Assembly (NCBI GenBank): GCA_023458555.1
Contig: JAEWYS010000001.1
Span: 248,001 to 312,000, forward strand
Direction of reading: 5' to 3'
Length of the DNA: 64,000 nucleotides
DNA from: Bacteroidota bacterium
Lineage (GTDB): Bacteria > Bacteroidota > Bacteroidia > Cytophagales > Cytophagaceae
A program made the position numbers and the translations under genes. The notes beneath the pieces were generated by a model. The model worked only from the letters and a program-made list of their open reading frames with translations. It was not told where the DNA came from and did no database searches. This document shows, one piece after another, positions 44,907-52,560 of the stretch (the stretch's first letter is position 1; each line of letters opens with the position of its first letter).

Positions 44907-46304
44907 ATGAAATGGATTGAAGTATTTGTCGGAATAATATTCTTTGCCGGAATATTTCTGTTTTCCTGTGATCAAAAACAGGATCGTGGAGATATTCCTT
45001 CATTTGACTATACGCTTCATTCGGACAGATACAAAGAGCCCATGCTTGGCAAGCTTAATCAGGCGATTGACGATGATCCGGATAATCCGGATTTGTATTA
45101 CAGACGAAGCAAAATATACGCGCAATACCAGAATTTTCAGCAGGCTGTAGAAGATATCAGCCAGTCTCTTGAGTATGACCGTTATAATTCCGGATATTTG
45201 TATTATAAGGCTTTTTTGCTCAATGAGCTGGGGTTATATTCTGAAGCGCTGGATTATGGGCAGAAGGCATTATATCAGGGGAATAGGAATCCGGATGTGT
45301 ATGTGCTTCTCGCAGAGATAAGCACTACGCTGGGGGATATACGGCAATCTGAAGAATATACGAAAAAAGCGCTGAGTATAGCTCCGCATAATGCGGAGGT
45401 GCTTTATTTTGATGCACAGCGTGATTTTCGGAAAGGTGATACACTGACCGGAATAGTAAAGCTGCGGAAGGCGATAGAGCGGAAGCCTGAATATGGTGCA
45501 TCTTATGCTTCAATGGCTTCAGTATACATCAATCAGAGGAAGGAAGATTCTGCGCTTGTATATATTGTAAAAGGTATGAAAGCGGCCAGGGATCTGGAAG
45601 CTCTGTATTATTACCACGGTAAGGTGCTGGAGCGTAACGGATATAAAGAGGCAGCCCTGGCGGCGTATGAGTCGGCAGTTGCGTTTGATTCTGCGTATCT
45701 TCCGGGACTTGCCACGCTTGGTTTGCATTACTATGCGATTGGTGAGGAAGAGAAAGCCAAAAGATATCTGGAGCGGTATATCAGAAGATCAGATAAGAAT
45801 ATACAGGTCAATCTGCTGCTGGCTGATATCTCGGAAAAAAGAGGCAGAGGGGAAGAAGCTATATACTATTATGAGCTGGTAATTCAACAGGATTCGGCCA
45901 ATGTGAATGCCCGTAACAGTCTTGCCGGTCTGTACGAAAAATTTCGGCCGGTAGCGATTGTGGCTGAACCAGCTGATTCTCTTGAATCGATGGTGCAGGA
46001 TACCGTATCCCGGCCGCAACAGCATCCAGGTGCGCCACCAGTACAGGATAGCAGAAGGGGAGGAGATAATCAAACTGTTAAAAGAGAAGTCCCAAAGCCG
46101 AAACCTGCTGTTGAAAAGCCGGTAAGCGAAAGTCCTGTCCCCGTTCAGGAAGAACAGGTTCCCAGGCAGGAAACTCCGGTACCGGTAAACCGTCCGGCTG
46201 ACTCAGTAAATAGCAGCGAAACGAACCATGCTTCCGAATCAGAAGAGGGAGCTGACAAGAATAAAAAGAAGAAAAAAAATAAAAAGCAACAAGGAGAACA
46301 ATGA
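44907..46304 (+). CDS. TPR lipoprotein with proline/valine- and lysine-rich C-terminus
   Basis: The ATG at 44907 gives 465 residues with the lipobox IFLFSCDQ near residue 21. Residues about 45-330 form TPR repeats (for example NPDLYYRRSKIYAQYQNFQQ, AEVLYFDAQRDFRKGDTL). The next 100 residues are low-complexity proline/valine/glutamate, and the chain ends in a lysine-rich run with NKKKKKNKKQQ. The stop overlaps the thrS start as ATGA, indicating translational coupling. It probably acts as a scaffold at the outer membrane. The lysine tail is unusual for a lipoprotein and may bind acidic polymers; this is a guess. Confidence 0.75.
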   Translation: MKWIEVFVGIIFFAGIFLFSCDQKQDRGDIPSFDYTLHSDRYKEPMLGKLNQAIDDDPDNPDLYYRRSKIYAQYQNFQQAVEDISQSLEYDRYNSGYLYYKAFLLNELGLYSEALDYGQKALYQGNRNPDVYVLLAEISTTLGDIRQSEEYTKKALSIAPHNAEVLYFDAQRDFRKGDTLTGIVKLRKAIERKPEYGASYASMASVYINQRKEDSALVYIVKGMKAARDLEALYYYHGKVLERNGYKEAALAAYESAVAFDSAYLPGLATLGLHYYAIGEEEKAKRYLERYIRRSDKNIQVNLLLADISEKRGRGEEAIYYYELVIQQDSANVNARNSLAGLYEKFRPVAIVAEPADSLESMVQDTVSRPQQHPGAPPVQDSRRGGDNQTVKREVPKPKPAVEKPVSESPVPVQEEQVPRQETPVPVNRPADSVNSSETNHASESEEGADKNKKKKKNKKQQGEQ

Positions 46305-48241
46305 TCCGGATTACTTTGCCTGATGGCACTATAAAAGAATTTGAGAAGGGTGTTACCAGCTATGATGTAGCGCTTTCTATTAGTGAAGGTCTGGCCAGAA
46401 ATGTACTGGCGGCAAAGGTTGATGATGAAATCTGGGATGCATCAAGACCGATTGACAAAGATGCCAGGGTAAAGCTTTTGACATGGAATGATACGGAGGG
46501 AAAATCTACCTTTTGGCATTCATCAGCGCATCTCATGGCAGAAGCCCTGGAAGCACTCTATCCGGGAATAAAGTTTGGCATAGGACCGGCTATTGAAAAT
46601 GGCTTTTATTATGATGTGGATTTTGGAGATAAGGCATTTTCTCAGGATGAGTTTAAGGCAATTGAAGATAAAATGCTGGAGCTTGCAAGGCAGAAAAGCA
46701 CTTTTGTAAGAGAAGAGATTTCGAAAGCAGAAGCTCTGGAGTATTTTGAAAAGAAAGGGGATGAATATAAGCTTGATCTTATAAAAGATCTGCGGGATGG
46801 CTCCATTACATTTTATTCCCAGGGAAACTTTGTAGATCTGTGTCGCGGACCGCATATTCCCGATACCGGCTTTGTCAAGGCTGTAAAGCTGCTTAATGTG
46901 GCTGGCGCGTATTGGCGTGGTGATGAAAAGAGAAAACAGCTGACAAGAATTTACGCAATAACTTTTCCTAAACAGAAAGAGCTTGCGGAATATCTGCATA
47001 TGCTGGAAGAAGCAAAAAAGCGTGATCACAGAAAACTGGGAAAAGAACTGGAGCTGTTTGCTTTTTCCGAAAAGGTTGGTATGGGGCTTCCGCTATGGCT
47101 GCCTAAGGGAGCAACCCTGCGGGAGCGTCTGGTGAGCTTTTTGCGCAAGGCCCAGACCCGTTCGGGATATTCTCCGGTTATTACACCGCATATTGGCCAC
47201 AAGCAGCTTTACATTACCTCAGGGCACTATGAAAAGTATGGGGCAGACTCGTTCCAGCCAATTCATACTCCCAATGAAGATGAGGAGTTTTTGCTTAAAC
47301 CGATGAACTGTCCGCACCATTGTGAGATATACAAAACCAAGCCTCGTTCCTATAAGGATCTGCCGCTGCGTCTGGCAGAGTTTGGAACGGTATATCGCTA
47401 TGAGCAAAGCGGAGAATTGCACGGGCTAACCAGAGTAAGAGGATTTACTCAGGATGATGCGCATATTTTCTGTCGCCCTGACCAGGTTAAGGAAGAGTTT
47501 AAAAAGGTAATTGATCTGGTGCTTTATGTTTTCAGGTCACTTGGATTCGAGAACTATACTGCGCAGATTTCTTTGAGGGATCCGGATAACAGAAGCAAGT
47601 ATATGGGATCGGATAAACAGTGGGATCAGGCAGAAAGAGATATTATAGAAGCAACTCAGGAGAAAGGGCTGACTACTGTGACCGAGCTGGGAGAAGCAGC
47701 TTTCTATGGTCCTAAACTGGATTTTATGGTGAAGGATGCTTTGGGAAGACAATGGCAGCTTGGAACTATTCAGGTCGATTATCAGTTACCGGAGAGATTC
47801 AATCTGGAGTACATAGGTTCAGATAATCAGAAGCACCGTCCGGTTATGATTCACAGGGCGCCGTTTGGTTCACTGGAACGATTTGTAGCCGTATTGATTG
47901 AACACTGCGCAGGCAATTTCCCGCTATGGCTTTCTCCGGAGCAAATTGCAGTGCTCCCTATTTCAGAGAAATTTGCTGACTATGCGCAGGACGTTTATAA
48001 TGCGCTGGAAGAACTGGATATTACCGGTTATGTTGATCAGCGCGATGAAAAGATAGGCAGGAAAATCAGGGATGCGGAAGTGAAAAAAGTACCTTTCATG
48101 CTTATAGTCGGTGAGAAGGAAATGGCTGACGGGATGGTGGCAGTACGGAAGCATGGTCAGGGGGATCTTGGCAGCCTGACTGTACAGGGCTTCAAGGAGA
48201 TGTTTCAGCATGAAGTCAATAAAGAAATAAACAAAAATTAA
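46301..48241 (+). CDS. thrS: Threonine--tRNA ligase
   Basis: The 646-residue enzyme charges tRNA-Thr and edits mis-charged serine. A TGS domain occupies residues 1-60. The editing site holds HSSAHLMAEAL near residue 72 and DLCRGPHIPDTG near residue 180. The catalytic core shows MNCPHHCEIYK with the zinc cysteine, the class II motif 2 region FGTVYRYEQSGELHGL, and GFTQDDAHIFC. The anticodon-binding domain begins near VLPISEKF. It overlaps the TPR gene stop by four bases. Confidence 0.98.
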   Translation: MIRITLPDGTIKEFEKGVTSYDVALSISEGLARNVLAAKVDDEIWDASRPIDKDARVKLLTWNDTEGKSTFWHSSAHLMAEALEALYPGIKFGIGPAIENGFYYDVDFGDKAFSQDEFKAIEDKMLELARQKSTFVREEISKAEALEYFEKKGDEYKLDLIKDLRDGSITFYSQGNFVDLCRGPHIPDTGFVKAVKLLNVAGAYWRGDEKRKQLTRIYAITFPKQKELAEYLHMLEEAKKRDHRKLGKELELFAFSEKVGMGLPLWLPKGATLRERLVSFLRKAQTRSGYSPVITPHIGHKQLYITSGHYEKYGADSFQPIHTPNEDEEFLLKPMNCPHHCEIYKTKPRSYKDLPLRLAEFGTVYRYEQSGELHGLTRVRGFTQDDAHIFCRPDQVKEEFKKVIDLVLYVFRSLGFENYTAQISLRDPDNRSKYMGSDKQWDQAERDIIEATQEKGLTTVTELGEAAFYGPKLDFMVKDALGRQWQLGTIQVDYQLPERFNLEYIGSDNQKHRPVMIHRAPFGSLERFVAVLIEHCAGNFPLWLSPEQIAVLPISEKFADYAQDVYNALEELDITGYVDQRDEKIGRKIRDAEVKKVPFMLIVGEKEMADGMVAVRKHGQGDLGSLTVQGFKEMFQHEVNKEINKN

Positions 48242-48310
48242 TTTTATATATTTTACTATAAGTTAAATTATTGCCATATTTGCAATCTGTTTTTAACTAT
48301 TTGAAAATTT

Positions 48311-48316
48311 AGGAGG
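48311..48316 (+). promoter_or_regulatory. Full Shine-Dalgarno sequence before infC
   Basis: AGGAGG lies 3 bp before the TTG start of infC. Neighbouring genes show no such sequence, which fits the rarity of Shine-Dalgarno use in Bacteroidota. Confidence 0.75.
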
Positions 48317-48319
48317 ACT

Positions 48320-48889
48320 TTGAAACAACAAGAACAGCAACATAGAGGCAGGGGGCCATTACGGAAGAAAGAGGATGAGCATAGAATTAATGAAAAAATT
48401 CGGGTACCTAAGGTACGTCTCGTTCAGGATGGGGTCGAGCCAAGAGTTTTACCAACACGTGAAGCGTTGGATATTGCCCAGAAAGAAGGTCTTGATCTTG
48501 TGGAGATTGCCCCTAATGCAGACCCTCCTGTCGTCAAAATTATAGATTATTCCAAGTTTAAGTACGACCAGAAGAAGAAGCAGAAAGAGTTGAAGGCCAA
48601 GGCGCATAAGGTCATTCTGAAAGAGATTCGTTTTGGTCCTAATACAGATGAGCATGATTTTGAATTCAAACTAAAACATGCCATGAACTTCCTAAAAAGT
48701 GGATTTAAGGTAAAAGCGTATGTTCATTTTCATGGTCGTTCAATTGTATTTAAAGAACGTGGAGAAATTCTTCTTTTAAAATTTGCTCAGGCACTGGAGG
48801 AAGTGGCAAAAGTTGAAGACATGCCCAAGCTTGAAGGAAAGAGGATGATATTGATGCTTTCACCGAAAGCGCCGGCTGCAAAGAAATAA
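48320..48889 (+). CDS. infC: Translation initiation factor IF-3
   Basis: IF-3 keeps 30S subunits free and checks start-codon pairing. The 189-residue product has the N-domain KVRLVQDGVEPRVLPTREAL and LVEIAPNADPPVVKIIDYSK, a lysine-rich linker (KYDQKKKQKELKAKAHK) and the C-domain KEIRFGPNTDEHDFEFKL. The start is a TTG, since no ATG occurs before residue 110. A rare start with a strong Shine-Dalgarno fits the known IF-3 autoregulation through non-AUG starts in E. coli. It heads infC-rpmI-rplT. Confidence 0.96.
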   Translation: MKQQEQQHRGRGPLRKKEDEHRINEKIRVPKVRLVQDGVEPRVLPTREALDIAQKEGLDLVEIAPNADPPVVKIIDYSKFKYDQKKKQKELKAKAHKVILKEIRFGPNTDEHDFEFKLKHAMNFLKSGFKVKAYVHFHGRSIVFKERGEILLLKFAQALEEVAKVEDMPKLEGKRMILMLSPKAPAAKK

Positions 48890-48915
48890 ATAGTAGTAGT
48901 AAATAATAAACCAAA

Positions 48916-49110
48916 ATGCCAAAAGTTAAAGTAAAATCAGGAGCGAAAAAAAGGTTTAAAATTACGGGTACCGGTAAGATAAAGAGAAAACATGCTTTTA
49001 AAAGCCACATTCTTACCAAAAAGGATACCAAGCGTAAGAGAAACCTTACTCACGCTACCTTGGTAAGCGATGCTGACATGAACAATGTTAAAGCAATGCT
49101 TAGACTCTAA
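48916..49110 (+). CDS. rpmI: 50S ribosomal protein L35
   Basis: This basic 64-residue protein has the family's KVKSGAKKRFKITGTGKIKR start and KSHILTKKDTKRKRNL centre. It lies 26 bp downstream of infC and 98 bp upstream of rplT in the conserved IF3-L35-L20 order. Confidence 0.97.
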   Translation: MPKVKVKSGAKKRFKITGTGKIKRKHAFKSHILTKKDTKRKRNLTHATLVSDADMNNVKAMLRL

Positions 49111-49208
49111 TTAGTAAAATCTGATTAGACAAGGTTCCAATTGTTAAACCAGGAGACCGGCTTAAAGCTTCATAATTGAGAACGCCGTAATCCAAAAAAC
49201 ACAAAAAA

Positions 49209-49553
49209 ATGCCAAGATCAGTACCATCGGTGGCTTCAAGAGCCAGAAGAAAAAAGACCCTTAAATCCGCAAAAGGATTTTTCGGCAGAAGAAAAAATGT
49301 ATGGACCGTTGCGAAGAATGCCGTTGACAAAGCAATGGTTTATTCCACAAGGGACAGAAAGCAGAAGAAAAGAGAATTTAGAGCCCTTTGGATTCAAAGA
49401 ATTAACGCAGCAGCCCGTGAAAATGGATTATCCTATTCACAATTGATGGGCTTGTTGTCCAAATCAGAAATCACGATCAACAGAAAAGTTCTGGCTGACC
49501 TGGCAGCAAATGATGCTGCAGCGTTCAAGGCAATTGTTGATAAAGTAAAATAA
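49209..49553 (+). CDS. rplT: 50S ribosomal protein L20
   Basis: The 114-residue protein binds 23S rRNA early in 50S assembly. It shows SVASRARRKKTLKSAKGFFG, the conserved RALWIQRINAAARENGLSYS and the end segment RKVLADLAANDAAAF. It is the last gene of the infC operon, followed by a terminator. The 98-nt spacer before it may hold an L20 feedback site. Confidence 0.97.
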   Translation: MPRSVPSVASRARRKKTLKSAKGFFGRRKNVWTVAKNAVDKAMVYSTRDRKQKKREFRALWIQRINAAARENGLSYSQLMGLLSKSEITINRKVLADLAANDAAAFKAIVDKVK

Positions 49554-49578
49554 TTGATTAAGTTATTAATTAATATGA

Positions 49579-49605
49579 GAAGCCCTGCCTGTGTGGGGCT
49601 TTTTC
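49579..49605 (+). terminator. Intrinsic terminator of the infC operon
   Basis: AAGCCC pairs with GGGCTT (one G shift possible) around a loop of about 10 nt, followed by TTTTC. It lies 26 bp after the rplT stop. Confidence 0.8.
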
Positions 49606-49676
49606 ATTTCCTAACCATACCGGTTTACAAAAATAAGTGATATAGGTAGTTAACTTTTGTGTAAATTAATTTAATA

Positions 49677-50321
49677 ATGATTATTGCTCCTTCAATACTG
49701 TCTGCGGATTTTGCAAATTTGCAAAGGGATGTTGAGATGTTAAACAACAGTCAGGCAGACTGGATTCATGTGGATATCATGGATGGCGTGTTTGTGCCGA
49801 ATATTTCTTTTGGGCTACCGGTTACTGCAGCTATCAGTAAGGTTGCCGGAAAACCTCTTGATGTTCATCTGATGATTGTTCAGCCGGAAAAATATCTTAA
49901 GGCATTCAGGGATGCAGGAGCTGCTATCATTACCGTCCATGCTGAAGCCTGTGTGCATTTGCATCGAACCATACAAGAAATCAGAGATCTGGGCGTTAAG
50001 GCTGGAGTGGCAATTAACCCGCATACCCCCGTCAGCGTATTAGAGAATGTGATCGCTGATCTTGATCTTGTACTGATTATGAGTGTTAATCCGGGATTTG
50101 GCGGGCAAAAATTTATACATCAGGCAATTAAAAAAGTAAAGGACGTTAAGTCACTTATTATTGCATCCGGATCTTCTGCCCTGATTGAAGTAGATGGAGG
50201 CGTAAACGATGTAACCGGCAGGCAGCTGTCCGAAGCGGGAGCGGATGCTCTTGTGGCAGGCAATTATGTTTTTGCCAGCGAGAGCCCTGAAAAAGCTATT
50301 GAAGGATTAAAAGCATTATAG
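49677..50321 (+). CDS. rpe: Ribulose-phosphate 3-epimerase
   Basis: This 214-residue TIM barrel interconverts ribulose 5-phosphate and xylulose 5-phosphate in the pentose phosphate pathway. It shows APSILSADFANLQRDVEML, the metal-ligand region HVDIMDGVFVPN, VHLMIVQPE, the MSVNPGFGGQKF loop and the phosphate-binding EVDGGVN. A promoter-like TTAACTTTTG lies about 20 bp before the ATG. Confidence 0.97.
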   Translation: MIIAPSILSADFANLQRDVEMLNNSQADWIHVDIMDGVFVPNISFGLPVTAAISKVAGKPLDVHLMIVQPEKYLKAFRDAGAAIITVHAEACVHLHRTIQEIRDLGVKAGVAINPHTPVSVLENVIADLDLVLIMSVNPGFGGQKFIHQAIKKVKDVKSLIIASGSSALIEVDGGVNDVTGRQLSEAGADALVAGNYVFASESPEKAIEGLKAL

Positions 50322-50390
50322 TATTTCTGCTTGTTTCGGCAGGGTTTTTGAATTTATCTAATTCGTAGAAAGTTTTACCTAGTTAATATT

Positions 50391-50978
50391 ATGATCGGAT
50401 TTTTAAGAATAACAACAATGGTAGTGCTTCTGGCTACTATGTTTTCCTGTGCAAAAAAGACTGTAACAAGAGTAAGTCCGCAACAGCAAATTGATCTGAG
50501 CGGCCGGTGGAATGATGTAGATTCCAGACTGGTGGCTGAAGAGATGACTAAGGATATGCTTAATCGTCCGTGGCGGGAAGCTTTTTTTCAGCGTAACGGA
50601 AAAAAACCTGTGATGATTGTCGGCATGATTACCAACAAAAGTCATGAGCATATTGAAGCAGAAACTTTTATAAAAGATATAGAGCGGGAGCTTATCAATA
50701 CGGCCACGGTACGCGTGGTGCAGAACGCTCAGTTCAGGGAAAAGATTCGTGAGGAACGAGCGGATCAGCAGCAGTTTGCTTCACAGGAAACCCAGAAGAG
50801 ATGGGGACGGGAATTAGGAGCAGATTATATGCTTTTCGGAAATATCAATTCCATTGTTGATCAGGAAGGAAACAAAAAAGTAGTGTTTTATCAGATCAAT
50901 CTTGAGTTGGCCGATATGGAAACCAATGAGCTGGTTTGGATCGGAGATAAGAAGATCAAGAAATACATTAAGAATTAA
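50391..50978 (+). CDS. Penicillin-binding protein activator LpoB-like lipoprotein
   Basis: The 195-residue lipoprotein has lipobox LATMFSCAKK near residue 20. The core reads as the LpoB/YcfM fold: DLSGRWNDVDSRLVAEEM, then PVMIVGMITNKSHEHIEAE, DIERELINTATVRVV, GADYMLFGNINSIVD and YQINLELADMETNELVWIG. LpoB stimulates PBP1b transpeptidation from the outer membrane in E. coli. Whether a PBP partner exists here is not visible. The next gene, 83 bp downstream, is of a family often found beside LpoB-like genes. Confidence 0.85.
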   Translation: MIGFLRITTMVVLLATMFSCAKKTVTRVSPQQQIDLSGRWNDVDSRLVAEEMTKDMLNRPWREAFFQRNGKKPVMIVGMITNKSHEHIEAETFIKDIERELINTATVRVVQNAQFREKIREERADQQQFASQETQKRWGRELGADYMLFGNINSIVDQEGNKKVVFYQINLELADMETNELVWIGDKKIKKYIKN

Positions 50979-51060
50979 TCAGGAATAATAGTCTGTAATG
51001 GGTAAAAGAAGCTTGAGAACAAGGCGCCTTTTACCCATTTATTATTATACAGGAAGTTAT

Positions 51061-52455
51061 ATGCGCCAGGCAGCGATACTTTTTTTGTTCCCTTTATTCT
51101 TGTTTTCCTGCATGACTTACTATCAGAAGAATAGTAAGTTCAATGAGTACTTTCAGGCAGGGAATATGGAAGAAGCGTATAAATACATCTCCAAAGATGT
51201 AAAAAAGCACCGGAAGGATAAGTTACTTGTGCTGCTCAACAGAGGTATGGTGGCATCTATGCTGGGTAACTATGCCGAGAGTAACCTGTTTTTTGAGGAT
51301 GCTTATCGTCTGGCAGATGATATGCAGAAGAATTATGTAAATGAAGGTCTGGCTTTGCTCACCAATCCCACACTGGTCCCTTATAAAGGAGAAAGCTTTG
51401 AGTTGCTTTTTATTCATTATTATAAAGCGCTGAACTTTCTGCGAATGAATGACCGTGAAAAGGCTCTCGTGGAATGCCGGCGAATGAATATTGAGCTTAA
51501 TAAGCTGGAAAGTAAGTATAAATCGGACAGAAAGTTTAAAAGAGATGCTTTCATTCATCTCCTGATGGGGTTGATCTACGATATCAATGGAGATATCAAC
51601 AATGCATTTATTGCATATCGAAATTCGTATCAGATTTATAAAGAGGATTATAAGGGATTGTTTGGAATGGAGCCACCGCTTCAGCTGAAGAAGGATCTAT
51701 TGCGCACTGCTTATGTAATGGGCTTTTCATCCGACGTGGCTTTTTATGAAAAAGAATTTGGCTTTTCTTATGTTCACTCCGGAAAACCAGAAGCTGAAGC
51801 TGTATTCTTGTGGCAATCCGGTCTTGGACCGATCAAGTCCGAGTGGAGCATTAACTTTACCGTAATGCGCCCGGCCCAGGGAAGTAATAATGTTGTATTT
51901 GTCAATAATGAGCTGGGGATGGCTTATACGTTCCAGATGAATGACCAGCAGTATCAGTCTTCCGGTCTCAAGGATCTGCAGGTGATCCGTATTGCTTTTC
52001 CGACCTATATCAAACGGGAACCGGTATTTACAAAAGGAGTTGTAAAGGTGGGAAGTAAGCAGTATCCTCTTGAGCTGACTGAAGATGTAGAGCAGATTGC
52101 CGTGAAGTCGCTGCAGGATCGGATGCATATAGAATTGGGAACAAGCTTGCTGCGGTTTGCACTAAAAAAAGCAGCAGAACTAAAGCTCCGGCAACAGAAT
52201 AGTGATCTGGGAGCTGCCCTGGGAATTCTTAATGCTGTTTCAGAGAAGGCAGATACCCGTTATTGGTCTACGTTGCCAAACTCTATTCATTATGCCCGTA
52301 TTCCTCTTAGTGAAGGACGGCAGGATGTACGGTTACAGACATTTACAGCCAGTGGGAGCAGCCGGGAAATTCACTATGAGTATGATGTGGTCAAAGGAAC
52401 AACCATATTTGAAACTTTTTACTCATTGGAAACAAAGGCGCCGGGCTCTTTTTAA
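51061..52455 (+). CDS. COG3014-like lipoprotein with TPR-like repeats
   Basis: I start at the ATG at 51061 (464 residues), where the lipoprotein signal LFLFPLFLFSCMTYYQ begins; the upstream 21 codons do not look like protein. The N-terminal half shows TPR-like repeats (YISKDVKKHRKDKLLVLLNR, FELLFIHYYKALNFLRM, FIHLLMGLIYDINGDINNAF). The C-terminal half is beta-rich and ends near LPNSIHYARIPLSEGRQDV. It matches the uncharacterised family seen next to LpoB-like genes, and a shared role in peptidoglycan synthesis is a guess from that pairing. Confidence 0.7.
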   Translation: MRQAAILFLFPLFLFSCMTYYQKNSKFNEYFQAGNMEEAYKYISKDVKKHRKDKLLVLLNRGMVASMLGNYAESNLFFEDAYRLADDMQKNYVNEGLALLTNPTLVPYKGESFELLFIHYYKALNFLRMNDREKALVECRRMNIELNKLESKYKSDRKFKRDAFIHLLMGLIYDINGDINNAFIAYRNSYQIYKEDYKGLFGMEPPLQLKKDLLRTAYVMGFSSDVAFYEKEFGFSYVHSGKPEAEAVFLWQSGLGPIKSEWSINFTVMRPAQGSNNVVFVNNELGMAYTFQMNDQQYQSSGLKDLQVIRIAFPTYIKREPVFTKGVVKVGSKQYPLELTEDVEQIAVKSLQDRMHIELGTSLLRFALKKAAELKLRQQNSDLGAALGILNAVSEKADTRYWSTLPNSIHYARIPLSEGRQDVRLQTFTASGSSREIHYEYDVVKGTTIFETFYSLETKAPGSF

Positions 52456-52502
52456 ATCGATATTTCGAAAAGTGAATGTGGTTGTGTAGCAGGAGAAATA
52501 AA

Positions 52503-52545
52503 AACACAGTCCCTGTTTCCGTAATTAGGGAGCAGGGACTGTGCT
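52503..52545. terminator. Bidirectional terminator between convergent genes
   Basis: ACACAGTCCCTG pairs with CAGGGACTGTG (about 11 bp). It separates the COG3014-like gene from the leftward beta-propeller gene. Confidence 0.88.
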
Positions 52546-52560
52546 TAACAAATACAATGT

